Part shown: piece by piece, positions 25,201-33,387 of the stretch
Layout of the letters: the number at the start of each line of letters is the position of its first letter
Numbering within the stretch: position 1 is the stretch's first letter
Source of the DNA: CAYWBU01 sp942491525
GTDB lineage: Bacteria; Desulfobacterota; Desulfomonilia; UBA1062
DNA: 64,000 nt
Direction: 5' to 3'
NCBI GenBank assembly: GCA_942491525.1
Contig: CALOBW010000064.1
Coordinates: 101,386 to 165,385 of the forward strand
Notes under the pieces: model-generated
Databases searched by the model: none
What the model saw: only the letters and a program-made list of their open reading frames with translations
Told to the model about the DNA's origin: nothing
Program-made: the position numbers and the translations under genes

Positions 25201-25265
25201 ACTATCAGATCAAACTTGATCGTGAGCGGTTGATGGAGAGTATCTATCAGCGCCTGAATGCATGA
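22221..25265 (+). CDS. cheA: Chemotaxis histidine kinase CheA fused to a receiver (CheA1)
   Basis: A 1014-residue kinase. It has Hpt (His47 in FRAAHSIKGGAGF), a middle domain (about 140-270), dimerisation helix (from about 295), HATPase (N box HLVRNSADHG, G1 DDGAGI, G2 GVGMDVV), a CheW domain carrying an Arg-rich insertion (about 607-655), a second CheW domain (about 735-870), and a receiver (from about 893, phospho-Asp near 945 in VVTDIEMPKMNG). CheA-REC fusions are typical of non-flagellar chemosensory systems such as FrzE or PixL. Its core is nearly identical to that of CheA2 (30386). The terminal receiver may be a sink or an intermediate to other Hpt proteins. Confidence 0.95.
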   Translation: MSDDTLGLYIEESREHLANIENDLLEIEAGGDNINVDLVNKVFRAAHSIKGGAGFVGLKTIKELAHKMENVLGMIRSRELSPAPDVINILLLSSDALRSMINNVAQSDQYDVSQHVDALVQIAAGNLAEEDKATVKADVAISLSDGTQLFHVSEYDVVSAMRADKQIYLIEYDLIHDVHRMGRTPLDILRDLQHTGVIIESKVLVDAIGSLADFDLSQKRSFKLPFVVLFSSNQTPEMVSSLIADIDGGFIYILDDTLTLQPVVPEERDIQPAAEVLTAPVAVEQKAEEKAFSDASLRVNVKLLDSLMNLAGELVLGRNQLLQSIAQDDIRAIGVASQRLDLITSEFQETIMLTRMQPVGNVFNKFPRVVRDLAKSLGKEIDIQLEGRDVELDKTIIEAIGDPLTHLVRNSADHGIETPEVRSRAGKDPKGTIVLKAYHEAGQVIIEIVDDGAGIDGARLVAKALERGLITEEQSRLMSEKEKIALIFMPGFSTAEKVSDVSGRGVGMDVVKTNLDSLGGQVDIESEVGRGTRIRIKLPLTLAIIPSQIISMGSQRYAIPQVNLEELVRIPANQVKDRIELVGDAQVVRLRGKLLPLVRLADILGVERHYTDPQTGETQVDRRSRLADRRSRKDSQAMPLRDAEERLSQDRRYHSASAVNLMVVSTGAMQYGLVVDELHDSEEIVIKPLGRHFSNCSGYAGATIMGDGSVALILDVSGLAHLADLVSVEGSERSLQLSAEQQAVNEDEQSLLLFRCGADQQFCVPQALVQRIEKIASSEIELHGDQRVVQYREATLPLFSIDQVANVQPLAESAGHLVVVFVLGGREIGLLATPPVDVITIDVEFDRGTLVQPGIMGSAIIRGVTTQMVDIFAIVEAVHPDWFEKRKIDRGNAPTILYAEDSIFFRNQVKGFIEDAGYQVIEAEDGEVAWDLMQQHAADIAMVVTDIEMPKMNGFELTERIRADERFNALPVIAMTTLAGQDDVQRGKAVGIDDYQIKLDRERLMESIYQRLNA
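23103..24418 (+). repeat. 1.3-kb near-identical repeat, copy 1 (CheA1 core)
   Basis: This stretch aligns without gaps to 31178-32493 (constant offset 8075). I count about 22 mismatches over 1316 bp, roughly 98% identity, and only two amino-acid changes (Ala/Val and Thr/Ala). It covers the dimerisation, HATPase and first CheW domains. Similarity falls abruptly on both sides. Confidence 0.95.
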
Positions 25266-25272
25266 GGTTCGC

Positions 25273-27429
25273 ATGAGACGTATATCACATAAAATTAACT
25301 TGCTGGTGGTACTGAGCCTGCTGCTGCTGGGTTGCGTGGTAACCGTGATCACGGCCTACAGTATGCTCAAACGCGGTGAAGCGGAAGTTGTGGCGCTGCG
25401 TGAAACCATGCTTGATGAGAAGCGGGAGAAGCTGCGCGATCTTGTTGCCAGTGCCTACGCCGTGGTTGATGAGGCGTATGAGAATGCCCATGATTCTGAG
25501 AAGATCGCCCGGGACTACCGCAACGATCTGCGCTCTGTCATGGATGTGGCCTATGGGACGGTCGTTGGGGCATCCAGTCTGTTAGGTTTGTCGGAGGCCC
25601 AGAGAAAGGCTGCGGCGATAGAACTGGTCCGGGGGCTGCGTTATCAGGGCAGTGAGTACTTCTGGATCAACAGCATGCAGCCGGTTATGATCATGCACCC
25701 CTTCAAGCCTGAACTGGAGGGCAAAGATCTCTCGGCGGCCAAAGATCCCAATGGCAAGCCGCTCTTCATGGAGATGGTAAGGGTCTGCCGGGATCAGGGT
25801 GAAGGTTTTGTGGAGTATATGTGGCCCAAATATGGGGGTTCTGATCCGGTCCCCAAGATATCATATGTGAGGCTGTTTGAGCCCTGGGGCTGGATCATCG
25901 GCACCGGTGTCTATCAGGAGTCAGCCGAGGCGGCCATGCGCAGCGAGGCCGTCAATATGATAGCTGATATGCGCTATGGCACAGATAATAAAGAATATTT
26001 TTGGGTCAATGACATGCAGGCGCGCATGATAATGCACCCGGTGAAGCCTGAACTGAACGGCAAGGTGCTGCTTGACCTTAAGGATCCCAACGGCAAGGCT
26101 TTTTTTAAGGAGATGGTCGATGTCTGCAGCAAGTATGGCGAGGGCTTTGTCGATTATCTCTGGCCCATGCCGGGGCGTGATGATCCGGTGCCTAAACTGA
26201 GCTTTGTGAAGTTGTATGAGGATTGGAACCTGATTGTCGGCACCGGCATCTACCTTGATGATGTTGAAGAGATCATCGCTCAACGTGAGGCTGTTATCAA
26301 AAGTTCGATCTGGGGTCAGATCAGCCGAATGGTGCTGGTGGTGATTGTTATCGCGGTGCTGGTGGGGGTCATGGCGACAATTATGTCGCGCCGGATAGCC
26401 GGGCCGATTAATCATGCCGCAGCCATGCTGCAGGATATTGCTGAGGGGGAAGGCGATCTGACCAGGCGGCTGCGGGTCGAGACCGGTGATGAGGTCGGCG
26501 AAATGGCCCGCTGGTTCAATCAGTTTATGGATAGTCTGCACTCTATTATGGGGCAGCTGGCTGAGCATACCGGTTCGATCGACAACTCCTCTAGCGGGCT
26601 GCAGCTGATCGCCAAGGATATGTCAGATGGTGCCGTTCAGACCTCCAGAAGCATTGATGGCGTCACCGGAGAGGCCCAGACCATGAGTCAGAAGATGAAT
26701 TCGGTGGCGGCTACCATGGAGCAGGTATCCAGCAGTCTGCAGATGGTTGCCAGCTCGTCAGGTCAGATGTCGGCAACCATTTCTGAGATTGCCAAGAGCT
26801 CCGAGACCGCCCACAGCGTTTCAAGCAGCGGCGTGGCTGAGTCCAAGAGAATTTCAGAGACGGTGCGGCGTCTCGGGGATGCGGCCAGCGAAATCGGTAA
26901 AGTTACTGAGACAATATCAGATATCTCCGACCAGATTAATTTGCTCTCACTGAACGCCACCATAGAGGCGGCCCGGGCCGGTGAAGCCGGGCGCGGTTTT
27001 GCGGTTGTGGCCGGCAACATTAAAGATCTGGCAAAGCAGACGGCCCTCTCGGCGGACGATATCTATGCAAAAATTTCATCCATCCAGCAATCGATCGGTG
27101 AGACCGTGGATCAGATGGAGTCCATAACAGGCGTCATTGGAGAGGTTGATGATATTGTGGCCACAATCGCCGCCGCCGTAGAGGAGCAGGCGGTTGCGAC
27201 CAGTGAGATTGCCAACAGTGTCTCCCTGGCTGCCGACGGGATTCAGCAGGCAAATGGTAATGTTAACTTGAGCACGGTCTCCAGCGGCGAGATTGCCCGC
27301 AGCATTGAGTCGGTCAACCACTCATCCAAGCAGATTACCCGGAACAGTGCGGAGATCAGCCGCAGCGCGGATGCTCTGTCGAATATGGCCAAGGTTCAGA
27401 AGGGTATAGTTGAACGCTTCAAACTATAG
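25273..27429 (+). CDS. Methyl-accepting chemotaxis protein with tandem Cache sensor domains
   Basis: A 718-residue receptor: N-terminal membrane helix, two consecutive single-Cache-2-like domains (about 70-215 and 216-345), a second membrane helix (MVLVVIVIAVLVGVMATI), HAMP, and a cytoplasmic signalling domain with the hairpin tip DQINLLSLNATIEAARAGEAG. The Cache copies share GSEYFWINSMQ / NKEYFWVNDMQ and the HP.KPEL.GK pattern, showing internal duplication. No CheR-docking pentapeptide ends the protein. I start at the ATG at 25273 with GAGGT upstream; an ATG at 25258, overlapping the cheA stop, is the alternative. Confidence 0.93.
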   Translation: MRRISHKINLLVVLSLLLLGCVVTVITAYSMLKRGEAEVVALRETMLDEKREKLRDLVASAYAVVDEAYENAHDSEKIARDYRNDLRSVMDVAYGTVVGASSLLGLSEAQRKAAAIELVRGLRYQGSEYFWINSMQPVMIMHPFKPELEGKDLSAAKDPNGKPLFMEMVRVCRDQGEGFVEYMWPKYGGSDPVPKISYVRLFEPWGWIIGTGVYQESAEAAMRSEAVNMIADMRYGTDNKEYFWVNDMQARMIMHPVKPELNGKVLLDLKDPNGKAFFKEMVDVCSKYGEGFVDYLWPMPGRDDPVPKLSFVKLYEDWNLIVGTGIYLDDVEEIIAQREAVIKSSIWGQISRMVLVVIVIAVLVGVMATIMSRRIAGPINHAAAMLQDIAEGEGDLTRRLRVETGDEVGEMARWFNQFMDSLHSIMGQLAEHTGSIDNSSSGLQLIAKDMSDGAVQTSRSIDGVTGEAQTMSQKMNSVAATMEQVSSSLQMVASSSGQMSATISEIAKSSETAHSVSSSGVAESKRISETVRRLGDAASEIGKVTETISDISDQINLLSLNATIEAARAGEAGRGFAVVAGNIKDLAKQTALSADDIYAKISSIQQSIGETVDQMESITGVIGEVDDIVATIAAAVEEQAVATSEIANSVSLAADGIQQANGNVNLSTVSSGEIARSIESVNHSSKQITRNSAEISRSADALSNMAKVQKGIVERFKL

Positions 27430-27439
27430 GAGGTTTTGA

Positions 27440-27904
27440 ATGCAAGACAGTGGTGGCGGTGCCGTAGAGTTGACCACCTTCAGGGTGGGCGATGCCATAT
27501 ATGGGATGGATATCCTGCGGGTTCAGGAGATCAATAAGCTGACGGATATGACGGATGTGCCCCAGTCACAGAACTACATCAAGGGGATTGTCAATCTGCG
27601 CGGTCAGATCGTGACCGTGATTGATCTTTCCCGCAAGCTTGGTCTGGATGGCTGTGAGGTTGGCTCAGGCACGCGGAACATAATCATCAGCTCCAATGAT
27701 GAGTATTTCGGACTGCTTGTGGACAGTATTGGCGATGTGGTGCGGGCCGAGTGGGATCGGGTCGAGGCTGCGCCGGCTAATATTGGAGGGGTCCAGGGGA
27801 AGTTTTTTAATGGAGTCTTTAAAACCGAGCGCGATCTGATCGGCATCATTGATGTTGAGGAGGTCTTAAAGGTTGAGGAGAGCGGGTCAGAGACCTTGCG
27901 TTAG
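27440..27904 (+). CDS. cheW: Chemotaxis coupling protein CheW
   Basis: A 154-residue single CheW domain. It begins LTTFRVGDAIYGMDILRVQE and includes IKGIVNLRGQIVTVIDL, the hallmark of scaffolds that join receptor tips to CheA. It follows the receptor gene after 10 bp with a good AGGAGG. With one receptor, one CheW and two CheA kinases in the block, this CheW probably serves both kinases. Confidence 0.95.
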   Translation: MQDSGGGAVELTTFRVGDAIYGMDILRVQEINKLTDMTDVPQSQNYIKGIVNLRGQIVTVIDLSRKLGLDGCEVGSGTRNIIISSNDEYFGLLVDSIGDVVRAEWDRVEAAPANIGGVQGKFFNGVFKTERDLIGIIDVEEVLKVEESGSETLR

Positions 27905-27913
27905 GGAGCTTGT

Positions 27914-28969
27914 ATGTCGGATAAGTTGCGGGTTCTGGTTGTTGATGACACTGTTGTTTACCGCAAAATTGTTAAGGATATCCTTGATGAGATTCCCGAT
28001 GTTGAAGTGGTGGGCACTGCCCATAACGGTAAGGCCGCCATGTCGCGAATCAATAATTTAAAGCCCGACCTGCTGACGCTTGATATCGAGATGCCTGAGA
28101 TGAATGGGATTGAGGTTCTGCAGCAGGTGCGGGAGCAGAATTTGAATGTAGGCGCCATAATGCTGAGCACCCTGACGCATGAGGGCGGCGATCTGACCAT
28201 GCAGGCCCTTGATCTTGGTGCGTTTGACTTCATACCCAAGCCCCAGGAAGATACAATTGATGCCAACACCAAGGCAGTCAGGGATGCGCTGGTTCCGATG
28301 CTTGCGGCCTTCAGGCGGATGCGTGATGTCCGTCTCAGACCGGCTGTCAGCCCTCCGGTGAAGCAGGCGGAGACGGTGGTGCCCAGGCGGTCAAAGTCTG
28401 AAATTATCGGCATCGGCATCTCCACCGGTGGCCCCAATGCGCTGGCGCAGATGATACCTGCGCTGCCGCACAATATTAATGTGCCCATTCTGGTGGTTCA
28501 GCATATGCCGCCGATCTTTACCCAGTCGCTGGCCAACAGTCTCAATGCCAAGACTGAGCTCACCGTGCATGAGGCGGCTGATGGACAGGTTCTGAGTCCC
28601 AACACGATCTACATCGCTCCTGGCGGTACGCAGATGAAAATTGAGGCTGCCAGCGATGGTCGCAACCGGATTATTAAGATAACCGACGATCCTCCGGAAA
28701 ACAGCTGCAAACCCTCGGTGGACTATCTCTTCAGGTCTATTGCGCACCACTATGTCGGAAGGGCGACCGGGGTGATTATGACCGGCATGGGGAGTGACGG
28801 CACCATCGGAATGCGTCTGCTGAAACGCGGCGGGGCGATCACCATTGCCCAGGATGAGGCCTCCTGTGTTGTTTTTGGGATGCCCAAAGAGGCGATCAAC
28901 AGCGGTGCTGTTGATCACATATTGCCCCTTGAGTGTATCGCCTCGGAGATAGCCAGGAGTGTCAGGTGA
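27914..28969 (+). CDS. cheB: Chemotaxis protein-glutamate methylesterase CheB
   Basis: A 351-residue protein. It has an N-terminal receiver (LRVLVVDDTVVYRKI, Asp in LLTLDIEMPEMNG), a linker, and a C-terminal methylesterase with Ser in GIGISTGGPNAL, His in VVQHMPPIFT and Asp in MTGMGSDGTIGM. It removes methyl groups from receptor glutamates when phosphorylated by CheA. Its stop overlaps the CheR start (TGATG), pairing the adaptation enzymes. Confidence 0.96.
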   Translation: MSDKLRVLVVDDTVVYRKIVKDILDEIPDVEVVGTAHNGKAAMSRINNLKPDLLTLDIEMPEMNGIEVLQQVREQNLNVGAIMLSTLTHEGGDLTMQALDLGAFDFIPKPQEDTIDANTKAVRDALVPMLAAFRRMRDVRLRPAVSPPVKQAETVVPRRSKSEIIGIGISTGGPNALAQMIPALPHNINVPILVVQHMPPIFTQSLANSLNAKTELTVHEAADGQVLSPNTIYIAPGGTQMKIEAASDGRNRIIKITDDPPENSCKPSVDYLFRSIAHHYVGRATGVIMTGMGSDGTIGMRLLKRGGAITIAQDEASCVVFGMPKEAINSGAVDHILPLECIASEIARSVR

Positions 28970-29811
28970 TGGTTAAGATCAAACCCGAAGAGATACCCAT
29001 TATGTCGCGCTATATCTATGACCTTTCGGGCATTGTGCTGGATCATAAAAAAGCTTATCTGATGGAGAGTCGCTTCAGTTCGCTGCTCAATAATCTGGGA
29101 CTGAATTCCTATGTTGATCTCTATAACTATTCGCGCAAAGACAGTACACGGCAGGTAGAGACGCGCATCATTGATGCCATTACAACCAACGAGACACTTT
29201 TCTTCCGCGACAGCTCACCATTTGAGATGCTGCAGCATAAAATCCTGCCGGATCTGATAGATCGGCGTTCATCGAAATCGTCCAGTTTCTTTACTCCCCG
29301 TTTGCGTATCTGGAGTGCGGCCTGTTCAACAGGTCAGGAAGTCTACAGCATGGCTATGGTGCTGCACGAGTTGCTGGCTGAAATCGGCAAGTATGACATC
29401 TCAATTTTGGGCACTGATCTCTCTGATGCAGCCCTGGCGCAGGCCAGCTATGGTTCATACAATAAGTTTGAAATTGACCGAGGCATGGCCAGGAATCGCC
29501 TGGAGAAGTACTTCGATCAGGTTGGTGAGAGCTGGCATGTGAAGGATTTCGTCAGGGGCTTGGCATCGTTCAGGAAGTTGAATCTGATGGAACCATTTGA
29601 TCATCTCGGCAAGTTTGACATCGTATTTTGCCGCAATGTGGCCATCTATTTCAGCATGGATGACCGCAAACGGCTCTTTGACAGGATTGCCGATGTGATG
29701 CAGCCGGACGGTGTATTGGTAATCGGATCTACGGAATCTCTGACCGGCATTTCAGCGCGGTTTGAGCCCCAGCGCCATCTGCGTTCCATCTACTATCAGT
29801 TGAAGGGATAG
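28969..29811 (+). CDS. cheR: Chemotaxis protein methyltransferase CheR
   Basis: Methylates receptor glutamates using S-adenosylmethionine. The 280 residues hold the N-terminal helical domain, then TTNETLFFRDSSPFEML and the SAM-binding IWSAACSTGQEVYSMAM, followed by FDIVFCRNVAIYFS. No TPR domain follows. The ATG at 28969 overlaps the cheB stop by one base; an in-frame ATG at 28933 lies inside cheB and lacks support. Confidence 0.95.
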   Translation: MVKIKPEEIPIMSRYIYDLSGIVLDHKKAYLMESRFSSLLNNLGLNSYVDLYNYSRKDSTRQVETRIIDAITTNETLFFRDSSPFEMLQHKILPDLIDRRSSKSSSFFTPRLRIWSAACSTGQEVYSMAMVLHELLAEIGKYDISILGTDLSDAALAQASYGSYNKFEIDRGMARNRLEKYFDQVGESWHVKDFVRGLASFRKLNLMEPFDHLGKFDIVFCRNVAIYFSMDDRKRLFDRIADVMQPDGVLVIGSTESLTGISARFEPQRHLRSIYYQLKG

Positions 29812-29813
29812 AC

Positions 29814-30377
29814 ATGCATAAGCTTAAAATATTGATTGTTGAAGATGACCGGCTTACCCGGCACCTTTTTCAGTCCAAGCTCGAGCGCTGTGACTATGAG
29901 GTGGTGGCGGTCGAAGATGGCGACAAGGCGCTGAAGCTGTTCGAGAACAGTTTTTACGATGTGGTTATCACCGATGTTGTGATGCCCGGCAATACTGACG
30001 GCATGGGTGTTCTTGAACACAGCAAGAAGATGCACCCGGATACGGATGTGATCGTTATGACCGGGCTTGCATCGGTTCAGAACGCTGTGGTTGCCATGAA
30101 GAAGGGGGCGGTGGACTATCTTGTCAAGCCGGTTGATATTGAGGAGCTGGTGATTAAACTGGAACGGATCGCCATGATGAAATCACTTGCCAAAGATGCC
30201 CTCGATTTGCGGAGTGCCATGGAACAGACAGAAGAGAATGCCAAGATTACAGTTCGATATCAGGAGATGGCCATTATTGAGCAGCGCAGAAAGATTCAAA
30301 ACCTTAAAGATATTTTGACTGATTCGCAGGTCAGGCCCGAGGAACGGATTGCCCAGGCCTTGGAGTTGGTCGAATAG
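29814..30377 (+). CDS. Single-receiver response regulator with C-terminal coiled coil
   Basis: A 187-residue protein. The receiver domain (1-120) has the acidic pair EDD at 10-12, phospho-Asp54 in VVITDVVMPG and Lys in YLVKPVDIEE. A charged helical tail of about 65 residues follows, likely a coiled coil, with no DNA-binding or enzymatic domain. It is larger than a CheY but the only free-standing receiver in the block, so it is the best candidate for the soluble output of the CheA kinases. It lies 8 bp before cheA2. Confidence 0.85.
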   Translation: MHKLKILIVEDDRLTRHLFQSKLERCDYEVVAVEDGDKALKLFENSFYDVVITDVVMPGNTDGMGVLEHSKKMHPDTDVIVMTGLASVQNAVVAMKKGAVDYLVKPVDIEELVIKLERIAMMKSLAKDALDLRSAMEQTEENAKITVRYQEMAIIEQRRKIQNLKDILTDSQVRPEERIAQALELVE

Positions 30378-30385
30378 GGGGCAGT

Positions 30386-33337
30386 ATGGATGAAAGATTG
30401 CAGGCCTATATTGAAGAGGCGTACGAACTGCTGGATAACATTGAGCAGTCGTTGATACAACTTGAGGGTGATCCGCAAAATAGTGCAATAATTGCCAAAA
30501 TATTCAGGAGCATCCACACCATAAAAGGATCCGGATCCTTTTATGATCTGCAGGAGCTGGTGAACTTTGCCCATGAAGTAGAGAATGTCTATGACCTGAT
30601 CCGGGATGGGCAGATTGTCATTAATGAGGACCTGATAAGCCTTACCCTGCGTTCCTGTGATCATATCCGGGCCATTCTGGATGCCGGCGGGGTTGATCGT
30701 GAGGGAGGAGTTGGCCGGGAGATCCTGGTGCAACTGGCGGTATTTGTACCTACCGGGCATGATGTTCAGCCGGAGACGGCGGCCGAGGTCGATGAGACCA
30801 TCGGTCAGCAGGTGGATTACCGGATCGAGATCAGGCCGCATGCCGAGTTCTTTGCCAACGGATCAAACCCGCTGCCTTTATTGGCGGAGTTGCGTCAGCT
30901 GGGGCCGCACCAGGTTGTGGCGCTGGGGGCGGCGGATATGCCCGATCTTGAAAACTTAGATCCCGAGATCTGCCATATCGGGTGGGATATGGAGTTGCAG
31001 ACGGATCAGGGGCAGGGGGCGATCGAAGATGTCTTTATGTTTGTTGATGATATCTGTGAACTTAAAATTGAACAGATCGAGAAGGCCGCGGAAGTTCATG
31101 ATGTTGCGCCTCCAGTTGCCTCTCCGCCCCCCAGGTCGCCGGAGCCGTTGGCTGCGAAGGCGGAGGTTGTTGTGGATGCCAGTCTGCGTGTCAATGTTAA
31201 GCTGTTGGACTCATTGATGAATCTGGCCGGGGAGCTGGTGCTGGGGCGCAATCAGCTGCTGCAGTCGATCGCTCAGGATGACATCCGGGCCATCGGGGTG
31301 GCCTCGCAGCGGCTCGATCTGATCACGTCCGAGTTTCAGGAGACCATCATGCTGACTCGCATGCAGCCGGTGGGCAATGTCTTCAACAAGTTTCCGCGGG
31401 TTGTGCGGGACCTGGCCAAGAGCCTGGGCAAGGAGATCGACATCCAGTTGGAGGGGCGCGATGTTGAGTTGGACAAGACCATTATCGAGGCCATCGGCGA
31501 CCCGCTGACCCACCTGGTGCGCAACTCGGCCGACCACGGCATTGAGACGCCCGAGGTGCGCAGCCGGGCCGGCAAGGATCCCAAGGGCACCATTGTGCTC
31601 AAGGCCTACCATGAAGCCGGGCAGGTGATTATCGAGATCGTTGATGACGGGGCCGGCATCGACGGCGCCCGGCTGGTGGTCAAGGCGCTCGAGCGCGGTC
31701 TGATAACTGAAGAGCAGTCGCGCCTGATGAGTGAGAAGGAGAAGATCGCCCTGATCTTCATGCCGGGATTCTCCACCGCCGAGAAGGTTAGCGATGTTTC
31801 GGGGCGCGGCGTGGGCATGGATGTGGTCAAGACCAATCTGGACTCACTGGGCGGACAGGTCGACATTGAATCTGAAGTCGGCAGGGGTACGCGCATCCGC
31901 ATCAAGCTGCCCCTGACCCTGGCCATCATTCCGTCTCAGATAATCTCAATGGGTTCTCAGCGCTACGCCATCCCGCAGGTCAACCTGGAAGAGCTGGTGC
32001 GCATTCCGGCCAATCAGGTCAAGGATCGGATTGAGCTGGTCGGCGATGCCCAGGTTGTGCGTTTGCGCGGCAAGCTGCTGCCGCTGGTGCGGCTGGCCGA
32101 CATCCTGGGGGTTGAACGCCACTATACTGATCCGCAGACCGGCGAGGCGCAGGTTGACCGGCGCAGCCGCCTGGCTGACCGTCGCAGCCGCAAGGACAGT
32201 CAGGCGATGCCGCTCCGGGATGCCGAAGAGCGTTTGAGTCAGGATCGCCGCTACCATTCGGCCAGCGCGGTCAATCTGATGGTGGTCTCCACCGGGGCCA
32301 TGCAGTACGGTCTGGTGGTTGATGAGCTGCACGATTCCGAGGAGATTGTGATCAAGCCGCTGGGGCGCCACTTCAGCAACTGCAGCGGCTATGCCGGCGC
32401 CACCATCATGGGTGACGGCAGCGTGGCGCTGATTCTGGATGTCTCGGGTCTGGCCCATCTGGCGGACCTGGTCTCGGTTGAGGGCAGCGAGCGGGCGGCC
32501 GAGCTTAGTCTGGAAACGGCCAGGATCAATGAGGACGCCCAGTCACTGCTGATCTTCCGGTGTGCCAGGGATGAACAGTTTTGCGTGCCGCAGGCCCTGG
32601 TGCAGCGCATTGAAAAGATTCGCACCGGTGATATTGAACAGATTGGTAAGCAGCGGGTGGTGCAGTATCGTGAGGCTTCCCTGCCGCTCTTCAGTATCGA
32701 TCAGGTGGCTAACGTCAAGCCCCTTGCGGAAGGGGCCACAGCGCTGGTGATCGTCTTCCTGATCGGCGGTCGGGAGGTCGGCCTGTTGGCTTCGGCGCCA
32801 CTTGACGTTGTGACTGTTGATCATGAGTTCGATCAGGGGACGCTGGTGCAGAAGGGTATCATGGGTTCAGCCATCATTGACGGTGTAACAACACAGATGG
32901 TGGACATCTACAGTGTCGTCTATGAGTTGCATCCTGAGTGGCTTGAGAAGCATGATGTGGCGGTGGCGGCCAAACATAAGATTCTCTATGCTGAAGATTC
33001 CAGCTTCTTTCGCACGCAGGTGAAATCATTTATTGAGGATGCGGGTTACCATGTCCTGGAGGCGTGCGACGGCAGCATCGCCTGGGATCTTATGCAGGAG
33101 CACGCCTCTGAGATTTCCATGGTGGTGACTGATATTGAGATGCCCAATATGAATGGCTTTGAACTGACGGAGAAGATCAGGTCCGATAAGCGCTTCAGCG
33201 GCCTGCCCATCATCGCCATGACCACCCTGACCGGACAGGAAGACATTGAACGCGGCCGCAAGGCTGGGATTGATGACTATCAGATAAAGCTGGATCGTGA
33301 GCGGCTGCTTGACAGCATCTCTCAGCATCTCAGTTAA
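30386..33337 (+). CDS. cheA: Chemotaxis histidine kinase CheA fused to a receiver (CheA2)
   Basis: A 983-residue paralogue of CheA1 with the same order: Hpt (His44 in FRSIHTIKGSGSF), a different middle domain (about 135-230, with YRIEIRPHAEFF and LDPEICHIGWDM, a type common in CheA proteins), dimerisation, HATPase, CheW with Arg-rich insertion (about 577-626), second CheW, and receiver (from about 865, Asp near 915). The kinase core is almost identical to CheA1, while the Hpt, middle domain, second CheW and receiver have diverged. The two kinases can therefore probably form mixed dimers but differ in input or output partners. Confidence 0.95.
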   Translation: MDERLQAYIEEAYELLDNIEQSLIQLEGDPQNSAIIAKIFRSIHTIKGSGSFYDLQELVNFAHEVENVYDLIRDGQIVINEDLISLTLRSCDHIRAILDAGGVDREGGVGREILVQLAVFVPTGHDVQPETAAEVDETIGQQVDYRIEIRPHAEFFANGSNPLPLLAELRQLGPHQVVALGAADMPDLENLDPEICHIGWDMELQTDQGQGAIEDVFMFVDDICELKIEQIEKAAEVHDVAPPVASPPPRSPEPLAAKAEVVVDASLRVNVKLLDSLMNLAGELVLGRNQLLQSIAQDDIRAIGVASQRLDLITSEFQETIMLTRMQPVGNVFNKFPRVVRDLAKSLGKEIDIQLEGRDVELDKTIIEAIGDPLTHLVRNSADHGIETPEVRSRAGKDPKGTIVLKAYHEAGQVIIEIVDDGAGIDGARLVVKALERGLITEEQSRLMSEKEKIALIFMPGFSTAEKVSDVSGRGVGMDVVKTNLDSLGGQVDIESEVGRGTRIRIKLPLTLAIIPSQIISMGSQRYAIPQVNLEELVRIPANQVKDRIELVGDAQVVRLRGKLLPLVRLADILGVERHYTDPQTGEAQVDRRSRLADRRSRKDSQAMPLRDAEERLSQDRRYHSASAVNLMVVSTGAMQYGLVVDELHDSEEIVIKPLGRHFSNCSGYAGATIMGDGSVALILDVSGLAHLADLVSVEGSERAAELSLETARINEDAQSLLIFRCARDEQFCVPQALVQRIEKIRTGDIEQIGKQRVVQYREASLPLFSIDQVANVKPLAEGATALVIVFLIGGREVGLLASAPLDVVTVDHEFDQGTLVQKGIMGSAIIDGVTTQMVDIYSVVYELHPEWLEKHDVAVAAKHKILYAEDSSFFRTQVKSFIEDAGYHVLEACDGSIAWDLMQEHASEISMVVTDIEMPNMNGFELTEKIRSDKRFSGLPIIAMTTLTGQEDIERGRKAGIDDYQIKLDRERLLDSISQHLS
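31178..32493 (+). repeat. 1.3-kb near-identical repeat, copy 2 (CheA2 core)
   Basis: Partner of 23103-24418, gap-free. The left edge lies at the residues leading into the dimerisation helix, the right edge just after the first CheW domain. Two short patches beyond the right edge, such as the one encoding CVPQALVQRIEKI, are again identical, consistent with patchy gene conversion. Confidence 0.95.
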
Positions 33338-33351
33338 TAATTGAATTAAAC

Positions 33352-33378
33352 TTGACCGCGCAAGCCTGGGGATAATAA
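33352..33378 (+). promoter_or_regulatory. Weak promoter candidate before tilS
   Basis: TTGACC (33352-33357) with TAATAA (33373-33378) after 15 bp, shorter than ideal. It would start transcription within a few bases of the tilS ATG (33388), giving an almost leaderless message, which fits the absence of a Shine-Dalgarno there. Confidence 0.3.
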
Positions 33379-33387
33379 AACCTCCCC

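Noticed and set aside
22221..33337. Assembly artefact as the explanation of the duplicated cheA core
   Set aside because: The copies differ at about 22 scattered, mostly silent positions and have different flanks, so a simple collapse or copy error is unlikely, though raw reads would settle it.
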